Below, one piece after another: positions 9,275 through 17,666 of a stretch of 43,409 bases of DNA. Within the stretch, counting starts at the first letter, position 1, and each line of letters opens with the position of its first letter. The DNA is from an uncultured bacterium (GTDB lineage: Bacteria > Planctomycetota > UBA1135 > GCA-002686595), in contig CALHGQ010000149.1 in NCBI GenBank assembly GCA_938030175.1, forward strand, positions 1 to 43,409. Direction: 5' to 3'. The position numbers and the translations under genes were made by a program. The notes under the pieces are model-generated. The model had not been told where the DNA came from, did no database searches, and was given only the letters and a program-made list of their open reading frames with translations.

Positions 9275-10212
9275 GACGCTTCCCTCCCCCGAGGCGCCCC
9301 GTTGGCACCCACGGCCGCCAGCTCAGTGGCGCGCTTGAGCGCATCCTTCACCGCGAACGACGTGGGCTCGCCGCCTCCGTAGCGGTAGCCGCTCAGCTCC
9401 GTGAGTAGCCGCGCAGCCTCAGCGCCGGCGTCACCCGTCATCGCTTTCACTTCATCGCCCCAGGCGTCGTCGGTCAAAGAGGATCGCCGCGTGCGCTCGG
9501 ACAGCGGGAGCCCCTCGTCGAAGGCGCGGCGGAAGATGGGCGCGAGGGAGGCCATGGTCTGCCCGGGGGCAGAAGCGCCGGGATCCAATCCGCGCAGCTG
9601 CTCCATGGCGCTCAACTCCGGAGCGTGCGCCGGGATGTGGGAGCGCTTGCGCTTGACGCTCCGCCTCCAAAGCAGCAGCCCGATGCCGACGGCAAGGATT
9701 CCAAGGAGCGCCAGCAACGCAGCCCGCGGATCCCCCACGCGCCTGTCGGGGGCCTCGCGGAACCCCAGCAGCGGCCGAGGCGCCTCCTCCGTCTCCGCCA
9801 GCGACGGGACGACTTCCACGGTGGACGCCGGGACCACCACGGTCGCCTCACCCCCAAGCGTCGCGGTTAGCGAAGGCGTCGTCAGCGTGCCTCCGGTCAA
9901 CGGGAGCAGGCTCCACTCGACCACAAGGTCGGGGCGCTGCGACTTGGGCGTCGCTCCGTCAATGATGTCCCGCGGCCCGTCCACGACGGCCCACTCGACA
10001 CCGAGTTCGGGGTCGGGCAGGGTCGCCCCATCCAAGCTTGGATCATCGATGGTCACGCGCCACGTCAAAGCCGTCCCCACGCCGATCGCGCCCCCTTCGT
10101 TCTTGCGCTCGAGGGTCGACTCCGCCACGGCTGTGGTGGACACCGGGAGGTCCGCGGTGGTCTCTTGCATGCTGGCGGCGGCAGCGAGGCCTAGGACTGC
10201 GACGTGGATCAT
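9271..10212 (-). CDS. DUF4381/BatD-like membrane protein of the Bat operon
   Basis: Signal peptide MIHVAVLGLAAAASMQ from ATG at 10212 (ATGA overlap with DUF58 stop at 10209), central TM ALLALLGILAVGIGLLLWRR; ORF track start at 10302 over-extended. Confidence 0.7.
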   Translation of the reverse strand: MIHVAVLGLAAAASMQETTADLPVSTTAVAESTLERKNEGGAIGVGTALTWRVTIDDPSLDGATLPDPELGVEWAVVDGPRDIIDGATPKSQRPDLVVEWSLLPLTGGTLTTPSLTATLGGEATVVVPASTVEVVPSLAETEEAPRPLLGFREAPDRRVGDPRAALLALLGILAVGIGLLLWRRSVKRKRSHIPAHAPELSAMEQLRGLDPGASAPGQTMASLAPIFRRAFDEGLPLSERTRRSSLTDDAWGDEVKAMTGDAGAEAARLLTELSGYRYGGGEPTSFAVKDALKRATELAAVGANGAPRGREAS

Positions 10213-11183
10213 GGCTTCGCCCCCCGCGGACCTTGGACCCGCTGGCGGAAGAAACGCACGAGCGGCGCTCCGAGGTCTCCGTCGGTGCGCATGTCGATCC
10301 ACTCTGCGCGCGCTTCCCGGAACACCGCGGCGAGGGCCTCCTTGCGCGCAGTCGCGGCTTCGCTCCAGGCTTCGCGAACGCGCTCCTTGCGGCCGTCAAT
10401 GTCACGCACCCCGCCGTCCTCCATGCGGGAGAGACGCACGATCCCGGCCTTCGGAAGCTCCTCTTCGAAGCGATCCACCAGGCGGATTGCGATCACGTCG
10501 TGGCGCGCCGCGAGCCGGCCGAGGGCATCGATCCAGCCTCGATCACCGCGCTCCGATCCGTCGGCCCCCACGCCCGAGAAATCGCTGATCAGAATGACCA
10601 TCGAGCGTTTGTTCAACGTGGCCTCCTGCCCTTCGAGCAGGCTCTTCAGGGAGGACGGCCCGGGCGTAATGGGCGCTGCCTGAATCTCGCGGATCATCCG
10701 CAGCACGTGGCGCGACTGCCTGCCCGGCCCCAGGTGCAGCCCGGGCTCTTGGCCAAAGAGCGTCAGCCCGATCCGGTCCTGGTGTCGAATCCCCACGAAG
10801 GAGATCAGCGCTGCGACCTCCGAGGCCGCGTCGCGCTTGGTCTCTCCGAACGTCGCGAAGTCCAGCTCCAGCGCCGTATCCACGCACAGGTGAATCGTGA
10901 GCTGGCGTTCCTCGCGGTAGGATTTGATGTAGGGCTCGCCCGTGCGAGCCGTCACGTTCCAGTCGATCGCGCGGACCTCGTCACCGGGCTGGTAAGGACG
11001 CACTTCCTCGAACTCGATGCCCTGTCCGCGGAACGTACTGCGATAGCCGCCCGACAGGCCCGTGTTGACGAGCTTGTGCGTGCGGATCTGGATCTGGCGC
11101 ACCCGCGCCATCAGCGCGGCCGTCAGAAGCGCGCGCGGCTCTTCCGCGGGCGCTGATCCCGATTTCGAAGTCGAACCGAACAC
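10209..11183 (-). CDS. DUF58 domain protein
   Basis: EFEEVRPYQPGDEVRAIDWNVTARTGEPYIKSYREERQLTIHLCVD is a DUF58 signature; GTG start. Confidence 0.93.
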   Translation of the reverse strand: MFGSTSKSGSAPAEEPRALLTAALMARVRQIQIRTHKLVNTGLSGGYRSTFRGQGIEFEEVRPYQPGDEVRAIDWNVTARTGEPYIKSYREERQLTIHLCVDTALELDFATFGETKRDAASEVAALISFVGIRHQDRIGLTLFGQEPGLHLGPGRQSRHVLRMIREIQAAPITPGPSSLKSLLEGQEATLNKRSMVILISDFSGVGADGSERGDRGWIDALGRLAARHDVIAIRLVDRFEEELPKAGIVRLSRMEDGGVRDIDGRKERVREAWSEAATARKEALAAVFREARAEWIDMRTDGDLGAPLVRFFRQRVQGPRGAKP

Positions 11184-11185
11184 GT

Positions 11186-12217
11186 TTATCGATCCAGTGG
11201 CACGCGCTCAAGCACGCGGCGAATGATCTCGTCGGAAGTGACCCCTTCGGCCTCAGCCTCGTACGTCGGCACGATGCGGTGGCGCAGGACTTCGACCGCC
11301 ACCGACTTCACGTCTTCGGGGCGCGCGTAGGCGCGGCCCGCGATGAAGGCCGAGGCGCGCGCGCACAGCGCGAGCCAGATCGACGCGCGGGGCGAGCCGC
11401 CGAACTGAATGAGGTGTGCCAGCTCCGAGAGACCGTGCTTCTCTGGAGCACGGGTCGCCTCCACGATCGCGACGATGTACGAAGCGAGCGGCGGGGCAAT
11501 CGTGATCTTGTCCACCAGACGTCGCGCCTCCATGATCGCGTCGACGCTGATCACCTCTTCAACCGGCTCCGGCGCTGCCGTACGCGCCATCATATCCAGA
11601 ATCTGAAGCTCCTCGTCCCGGGTCGGGTAGTCGAGGATCACCTTCAGGGCGAAACGGTCCAGCTGGGCCTCGGGCAGCGGATACGTGCCCTCTTGCTCCA
11701 GCGGGTTTTGGGTCGCGAGCACGAGGAACGGCCGCGGAAGGTCGAACGTCTCGCCGCCGATGGACACCGTGCGCTCCTGCATGCCCTCGAGAAGCGCGGA
11801 CTGAACCTTGGCGGGCGCGCGGTTGATCTCATCGGCGAGCACGAAGTTGGCAAAGATCGGGCCCTTGCGAACGGTGAAGCTGCTCTGCTTCGCGTCGTAG
11901 ATCTCCGTGCCGACGAGATCCGAGGGCAGAAGGTCTGGCGTGAACTGGAGGCGCGCGAAGGACGCCTTGACTCCGCGAGCCAGGGCGGCGACAGCCAAGG
12001 ACTTGGCGAGCCCCGGGACTCCCTCCAGGAGGATATGCCCACCGGAAAGGACGCCGATCAGAAGGCTGCGGGTCAGGCTCTTCTGGCCCACCAGCACCGT
12101 CTGCATGGCGTCCGTGAGCTCGGTGGTCCAGGCACTGGCCCCTTGGATCTGGGCCTCCAGTTCCGCGTTGGTGGAGGGGGGCGAACCGGACGAGGATGCG
12201 ATGGGAGCGTCAGTCAC
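11186..12217 (-). CDS. MoxR family AAA+ ATPase
   Basis: Walker A GHILLEGVPGLAKS, Walker B FVLADEINRA, VLATQNPLEQEGTYPLPEAQLDRFALKV. Confidence 0.95.
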   Translation of the reverse strand: MTDAPIASSSGSPPSTNAELEAQIQGASAWTTELTDAMQTVLVGQKSLTRSLLIGVLSGGHILLEGVPGLAKSLAVAALARGVKASFARLQFTPDLLPSDLVGTEIYDAKQSSFTVRKGPIFANFVLADEINRAPAKVQSALLEGMQERTVSIGGETFDLPRPFLVLATQNPLEQEGTYPLPEAQLDRFALKVILDYPTRDEELQILDMMARTAAPEPVEEVISVDAIMEARRLVDKITIAPPLASYIVAIVEATRAPEKHGLSELAHLIQFGGSPRASIWLALCARASAFIAGRAYARPEDVKSVAVEVLRHRIVPTYEAEAEGVTSDEIIRRVLERVPLDR

Positions 12218-12497
12218 AGGCGAAGAAGGCCCATCGGGGCCAGGGAGGGCTCGAGGCCAAGGGGCTGGCCATCAAAAGGGAAAGGACGGGCGGCGACCTG
12301 CTCCGATCTGCGGGCACACCTGGGAAAGAGTCTAGGACCTTATCGGGGCGCCGTTACGGAAGCCCGTCCGAGACGTTGGAAGCCGCGTAGTACTTTTACT
12401 CAGCCTCCCCTTTGGGGGCTGCCACCTCCCAAAAGATGGCCTCTGGGCCGAGCGCTGCGGGGGGGGCAGCTGGGGACGACTCGGGGCCCCGAAGCCG

Positions 12498-13265
12498 TCA
12501 TTCCACCGCGCCGGAGCCCGCAAGCCGGCCCCTCTCGCGGAGGGCCTCCCGGGCCTCCAGGACCTGGCGCGCGTAGGCCAGCGCCCCCGTAGTGCTCTTG
12601 CCAGCACGGGCCCGGGCCTCCTCGTTCTCAACGAAGCCCTCGTAGCTCCCGCGCTTCTCGATCCACTGGAAGAGCCGGGCCCGGCCCGCGTTGTACGAGA
12701 CCATGACGGCCTCATCGTTCCAGTCCCCGCGGTGGTCGATGAGCCAGGCTAGGTGCGCAGCCCCGAGTCGCACGTTGAGCGAGTCGCTTTCCAGTAGAGC
12801 CTTCTCGAGCGCTGCGTCGTCCTCGGGCAGCTCGATCCCTTCCCGGCGGCCTGCGTCTCGGGCAGCGGAGCGCACGAGCTGCATCAGCCCGACGGCGCCG
12901 GCGGAGGACCTTTGGCCGCTGCGGCCGCGGCTCTCGGCAAACATCACAGCCCCCAGCCACTCCACCGGGACATCGAACTCCTGCGCAGCCGCCCGCAGAA
13001 TGGACCCGTGCCCCTCCACCAGCCGGAGACCTCGCTCCTCCAAGGCCCCGCCAATGATCGGATTCAGCGCCGACCGAACGACCCGGACCTTCTCGCGCGC
13101 CAGTGTGGCCCCGAGGCCCCGCGACGACGCGATCGCCACCAGCGTTGCAACGGGCACAGCCACGGCGGCGACGCCGAAGAACATGACTCCGAGGAGCCTT
13201 TGCCTCGATGGCTCGGTGGCGGCCAGGGAGACCGCCGTACCGTCATCCTCAGAATGCTCAGTCAC
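12498..13265 (-). CDS. Lytic transglycosylase, SLT (GH23-type) domain
   Basis: EFDVPVEWLGAVMFAESRGRSGQRSSAGAVGLMQLVRSAARDAGRR...NVRLGAAHLAWLIDHRGDWNDEAVMVSYNAG; N-terminal TM; GTG start overlaps the preceding gene stop. Confidence 0.9.
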   Translation of the reverse strand: MTEHSEDDGTAVSLAATEPSRQRLLGVMFFGVAAVAVPVATLVAIASSRGLGATLAREKVRVVRSALNPIIGGALEERGLRLVEGHGSILRAAAQEFDVPVEWLGAVMFAESRGRSGQRSSAGAVGLMQLVRSAARDAGRREGIELPEDDAALEKALLESDSLNVRLGAAHLAWLIDHRGDWNDEAVMVSYNAGRARLFQWIEKRGSYEGFVENEEARARAGKSTTGALAYARQVLEAREALRERGRLAGSGAVE

Positions 13266-16200
13266 GGTCCCCGGACTTCGAGGCGCCCTCGAATGCCTCC
13301 TCTGGAATCGTCAGCAGCCGCGTCTTGATGAACCAGGCGTCGCGCTCGGCCATGCGCAGCGGCACCGGGCCAAGGGGCGATCCGTGCAGCCGCTCCAGCT
13401 CGCGCAGGGCGCGGGTGCCAATGTGGCCCCCCACTTCACGGACAACCGTCAGGAGGAAGAGGCGCGCGTCCGTGGTTCCCCCTTCCGCGAACGCTTGGCT
13501 CTCGGGTGCGCGCAGGCCGCGCAGCTCGAGGGCGGCGACGAACCATGAGAACGAGTTGCTGTGATCCACCTCGTCCCACCATTGGAAGTACCGCTCCGCG
13601 GGGAGCGCTTCGTCGGAGTAGTCCACGCAGGTGAGGATCGCGAGTTCTTCCATCGCGAGACTGTCGTCGGGGTCCAGCGCGACCGTCGACGCGAGCACCG
13701 GCACGGCACGAGGCACGAGCTGCTGCGCGAGCAGCACGGCGGCGTCCCGCTGGAGCCCCTTGTCGGGGGACCTCATCGCGCTGAAAAGATCATTGTGGCC
13801 CGCCTCGCCCAGGTTGAAGAGGCCCTCTTTCGCCACCGTTTGAATCGACTGCCTACGGGTTCCGCGCAGGAGCGACACCAGCAGCGCGGCGGTCTCGGGC
13901 GTGCCGAGGCTGGCCATGCCCTCCGCCGCAGGCAGGTGCAGGCGTTCGTCCGAATCGGTCAGGCCCGCGACCAAGACCTCCAGCGTCCCCGGCCCACCGA
14001 TGGCCCCTAGGGCTCGCAAGGACGCGGCGCGAACCGCAACGGGCACCCGCTGGGCCACGGAGGCCCGCGCTCGAACCTCGATGGCCGGTCGTGCTCGCTC
14101 GGCCTTGCGCAGGGCGAGCCCTGCGATGGCAGCGATCTCCACGTCCTCGGCTTCGTCGTCCATGAGCCCGAGCAGAAGGTCGATGTCTTCCTCGTCATCC
14201 CCTTGCCCCATGATCAGAGCCGACGCCACGCGCAGGGTGACGCGCTCGTCCACGGCCGCGGCGAGGACGCTGCGGCGCCCCCCACCTTGCACGGCCTCTG
14301 CGATCGCGGGGAGCGCCAGCGGTCCGAACTGGTTGTGCAGCACGGTGACAAGCTCGGCCCGCTCCGGCGCAACCGACGCCGCATCGGGGTCCGCAGCGGC
14401 GCTGAACTCCTCGACACGGTGGACCATGGTCGTCCCGATCGACGCCAGCCTCCTGGCACGGATGCCAAACACCGTTTCCTCTTGGATGAGGCCAATCAGC
14501 GAGCTGATGAGGCCATCCGGGTAAACGCCAGCGTCCTCCGTCGCGGGCACGTCCTGGGCGATGAGTCGCTCCAGCTGGGCGATGCCCCGTGCACGCTCCG
14601 CCACCGGGGCAGCGCGAAGGTGATCCAACAGTAGCGTCAAGAAGCGGTGGTGCTCTTCCTGCTCCGTTCGCGGCGCCGACCACCACTCCGATTCGGCGGC
14701 GAAGAGCTCTCCCATATCCGCGTGCAAGCCGGCCACGGGGAACCGCTGCCATGCGTACTGCTCGGCCAGGCCGTGGCCGCGCTCGATGATCCGGTCAAAC
14801 CAAGGCTGGCTTTGGACGACCGAGAATCGGAAGGACTTCGCGCGCCTTCCGACCTGGACTTCGATCGAGCGGCCGCCGCCGCCAAAGGAGCCGCGCGGTC
14901 CCGGGAGTCGGCCCCCGCCGAAGACGCCCTGTTCACTGAGGAGTGCGGTGAGGTCCGCTGCGTCCCCCTGCGTCAAGAAGAGCACGTCGACGCCGACGGC
15001 CCCTGCGCGTTCATTCTCAAGCTCGAGCCACCGGGAATCGAGGCTGAGGCTCGGACCCGCAAGCACGAACGGGCGGGCCTCGCCAGAGAGCAGCTCGCGC
15101 GGCCCCCGCTCCGAGGACGGCGCATCCACCCGTAGGACGATGCGGTCCGAGTCGCCGGGCTCGATCGTGATCACCGCGCGATCCGCGCGGAAGCGGTGCT
15201 TGGAATCCCCCCACCAGTCGGCCCACTCCGGGCCGTTGCTGCCGTGATTGACGCCGCTGATGAGGCGCAGCCGGCGAAGGCAGGGCTCGCGCACCAGGCT
15301 GAAGCCGTCAAAGAACGTCGAGCCAGAGGCGATCGCTACGAGGGACGACGGCACCGGGCCATCGAGCCATGGGGTCGAGCCCTCGTCTTCGCTGCGGAAC
15401 CCGAGTCCCGCGAGGGCCAGGGCCCCGGCGGTGTTCACGATGGGCAACGGTGAGTCGAGGGCGCCGAGGAGAGCCGCGACGTGCTGGTCGCCAAAGATCG
15501 GCTCGCCGCTGCGATCCTCCCTCTCGACCACGGCCACGATGAGCTGGGCTTCGGCTCGTACGATCTCGCCGGAGGCAAAGATTCGGCGCAGAAGCTCGAA
15601 GCTCGGCTCCCCTTCGGTCGCGCGCGCCACCCCTAGGATCGCGATCTCGGCCACCGATGTGGACCGATCCACCACCCTGTCCAAGAGCAGCTCGGTCACG
15701 ATCGGCGAATCCTCTAATCCCGCGACGAGCGAAGTCGCCGCCTTGCGCACGTCCGTGGAGCGGTCGTCCAAGGCGGGCAAGAGCAGCGGCAAGTCCTCGA
15801 CGGTGAGGCGTTTCCCAAGCTCTCGGGCAGCCACGCGCCGAATAGAACCGGCGGAGTGACGAAGCATCGTCGCGAGGAAGGGCGTCGTTGCGCGGACGGG
15901 GTCCCGCTCGATCAGCTCCGTCAGGATCAGCTGACCGCTGCGGGAAGGAAGCTTGCCGCGCAGGCGCTGGACCACACGGTCCGCATCGGATGCCGAGCCG
16001 GAAATGAGGATGGTCCGAGCACCCGCGAAGCTCAACACGTCGCTGTCCTGGGCAAGGCAGTAGCGGGCGACCCGCAGGCCGTCCTCACCGAGCCTCGCCA
16101 GGTGATCAGTAATCTCAGTGGTCTCTACGTCGCTGATGCGCCGCACCTTCTTCAACCGGTCGAAGAGAAAGCGAGCGGCGGTTCGCGACGACCCAAGATC

Positions 16201-16800
16201 CCCGAGGGGGTCGAAGGCCTCAGGAGAAGAACCGTCAGAGGAGCCGGTGGGAGCCTGACCAGCGGCTGGCGCAAAACCAGGCGCCGCCTCCTTTGGGGCC
16301 GGCGTCTCCCAAGGCTGGGGCGTTGGCTCGCCCTTCGGCGGCGCTGCTTCCTGATCCGCACCGGGCTTCGCCAGGTCGAGTCCGCCGCCGTTCTCCGCGC
16401 CGGCCCCTTTGGGTGCGGACCGAGGAAGGTCAATGCCACTGGACTTCGGTCCTGTGCCCGCCCCCGGAACGTTCTGCCGGGTTGTCGTGACGGTTCCGAC
16501 GGATCGCCCCTCGGCATCGCGGATCTTCTCCTTCTTCGTGACGTCCCCCACGTTGCCGCCCGCCACGTTGCCGGTTTTCTTGCCGCCAAGGGTCGTGCCC
16601 TTTTCCGTACCGGCCTTCTCGGTACCGCCCTTCTCTGCGCCGGCCTTCTCTGCGCCGGCCTTGGGAGGCACAGGCGTCTGAACCGGAGCCTTGCGCTTGG
16701 CAGGAAGATCCAGCTGGGGGGCAGCATGGGCGCTGGAAGCCGCAAAGGTGAGCGCGCAAGCGAGGACGGCGGAAAGTCGGAGGACCGAGTTTCGAAGCAT
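13258..16800 (-). CDS. Large secreted HEAT-repeat protein
   Basis: Signal peptide MLRNSVLRLSAVLACALTFAASSAHA; many HEAT-like units (LLLPALDDRSTDVRKAATSLV, EVLVAGLTDSDERLHLPAAEGMASLGTPETAALLVSLL). ORF start at 17043 would overlap the oxygenase gene and precede the signal peptide, so it is rejected. Confidence 0.8.
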   Translation of the reverse strand: MLRNSVLRLSAVLACALTFAASSAHAAPQLDLPAKRKAPVQTPVPPKAGAEKAGAEKGGTEKAGTEKGTTLGGKKTGNVAGGNVGDVTKKEKIRDAEGRSVGTVTTTRQNVPGAGTGPKSSGIDLPRSAPKGAGAENGGGLDLAKPGADQEAAPPKGEPTPQPWETPAPKEAAPGFAPAAGQAPTGSSDGSSPEAFDPLGDLGSSRTAARFLFDRLKKVRRISDVETTEITDHLARLGEDGLRVARYCLAQDSDVLSFAGARTILISGSASDADRVVQRLRGKLPSRSGQLILTELIERDPVRATTPFLATMLRHSAGSIRRVAARELGKRLTVEDLPLLLPALDDRSTDVRKAATSLVAGLEDSPIVTELLLDRVVDRSTSVAEIAILGVARATEGEPSFELLRRIFASGEIVRAEAQLIVAVVEREDRSGEPIFGDQHVAALLGALDSPLPIVNTAGALALAGLGFRSEDEGSTPWLDGPVPSSLVAIASGSTFFDGFSLVREPCLRRLRLISGVNHGSNGPEWADWWGDSKHRFRADRAVITIEPGDSDRIVLRVDAPSSERGPRELLSGEARPFVLAGPSLSLDSRWLELENERAGAVGVDVLFLTQGDAADLTALLSEQGVFGGGRLPGPRGSFGGGGRSIEVQVGRRAKSFRFSVVQSQPWFDRIIERGHGLAEQYAWQRFPVAGLHADMGELFAAESEWWSAPRTEQEEHHRFLTLLLDHLRAAPVAERARGIAQLERLIAQDVPATEDAGVYPDGLISSLIGLIQEETVFGIRARRLASIGTTMVHRVEEFSAAADPDAASVAPERAELVTVLHNQFGPLALPAIAEAVQGGGRRSVLAAAVDERVTLRVASALIMGQGDDEEDIDLLLGLMDDEAEDVEIAAIAGLALRKAERARPAIEVRARASVAQRVPVAVRAASLRALGAIGGPGTLEVLVAGLTDSDERLHLPAAEGMASLGTPETAALLVSLLRGTRRQSIQTVAKEGLFNLGEAGHNDLFSAMRSPDKGLQRDAAVLLAQQLVPRAVPVLASTVALDPDDSLAMEELAILTCVDYSDEALPAERYFQWWDEVDHSNSFSWFVAALELRGLRAPESQAFAEGGTTDARLFLLTVVREVGGHIGTRALRELERLHGSPLGPVPLRMAERDAWFIKTRLLTIPEEAFEGASKSGDRD
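16596..16668 (-). repeat. Degenerate 15-nt (5-aa, EKAGA/EKGGT/EKAGT) tandem repeat inside the HEAT protein gene
   Basis: Protein KAGAEKAGAEKGGTEKAGTEKGTT; DNA contains cttctctgcgccggc twice in tandem plus degenerate copies. Confidence 0.85.
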
Positions 16801-16937
16801 GGGCAGCATCGGGCGTTGGAAGGCGATGGACGTGGGACCGTGGAGCACCGCGGTACGCGGAACCCCGGTAGCTGGTCCAAGGCCACAGGATACCGCCGGC
16901 ATGGAGAAGTCTGTGGATTCGGGGCGGAACCTTCGGC

Positions 16938-17633
16938 TCAGTCGAGCTGGCTGGGCCCACCGCCGGGCTCCCAGCCGCACCATGGAGGGCACTCGGCTGC
17001 GCAGAGGACCTCCGCCGAGCGATAGCTGGAGCTCCGCAGCCATGCGATCAGATTGCGACGGCGGCCCCTTCGAATGGGGTCGACCCGATGCCGGTGGCGA
17101 CCCGCATGGACGACGAGGGTGCCGGGTTCGTGGGAGATCTCCAGCTCTTCGTGGGCCATCACCGCCGTCTGCCGGTGGCGGTCGCAGCGCCGGCCCATCA
17201 TCACGAGCTCAGCCCCGCTGAAGGTCTCACCGAGGCAAAGGTTCAGCGTCACCTCGCTATCGTCCACGTGGAAGCCGAGGTCCTCGTCGCCCCCACGCCC
17301 ATAGTCCACGAAGTAGCTGTGATGCGCGTCGATCGCCTTCCCCCCCACGTCGGCGAAACGCTCCTCGAGGAGGAGACGCAGGCCAGGGGCGGCGTCGAGC
17401 AAGTCATCCACGACGCCCGTCATCCCGAGCCCCTCCAGCATGGCGCCATGCTCGTGCATCGAGTTGGGCGAGCTGGATCGCGCCACCACCGACAGGCGCG
17501 CATCCGCCGCCTCCAAGAGCCGCTCCGCCGCCAGCGGCTGGAGAAAGGGAATAACGAAAACCTCCCGGTCGACCTCTTGGGGGTCGAACGGGAGGAAGTC
17601 TGTGGCGCGCCAGGCGAACCGGTCGGTCGTCAT
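16938..17633 (-). CDS. 2OG-Fe(II) oxygenase (prolyl 4-hydroxylase-like)
   Basis: LGFHVDDSEVTLNLCLGETFSGAELVMMGRR ... GTLVVHAGRHRHRVDPIRRGRRRNLIAWLRSS: HxD...H...R pattern. Confidence 0.8.
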   Translation of the reverse strand: MTTDRFAWRATDFLPFDPQEVDREVFVIPFLQPLAAERLLEAADARLSVVARSSSPNSMHEHGAMLEGLGMTGVVDDLLDAAPGLRLLLEERFADVGGKAIDAHHSYFVDYGRGGDEDLGFHVDDSEVTLNLCLGETFSGAELVMMGRRCDRHRQTAVMAHEELEISHEPGTLVVHAGRHRHRVDPIRRGRRRNLIAWLRSSSYRSAEVLCAAECPPWCGWEPGGGPSQLD

Positions 17634-17666
17634 GCGCTGGAGGATACCCTCATCACACGTCGCAGA

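Noticed and set aside
12400-12420. Hairpin cagcctcccctttgggggctg downstream of the transglycosylase gene
   Set aside because: About 8 bp with a wobble and no T-tract; too weak to call a terminator.
16801-17043. N-terminal extension of the HEAT protein
   Set aside because: Would bury the signal peptide and overlap the oxygenase gene; start at 16800 is preferred.
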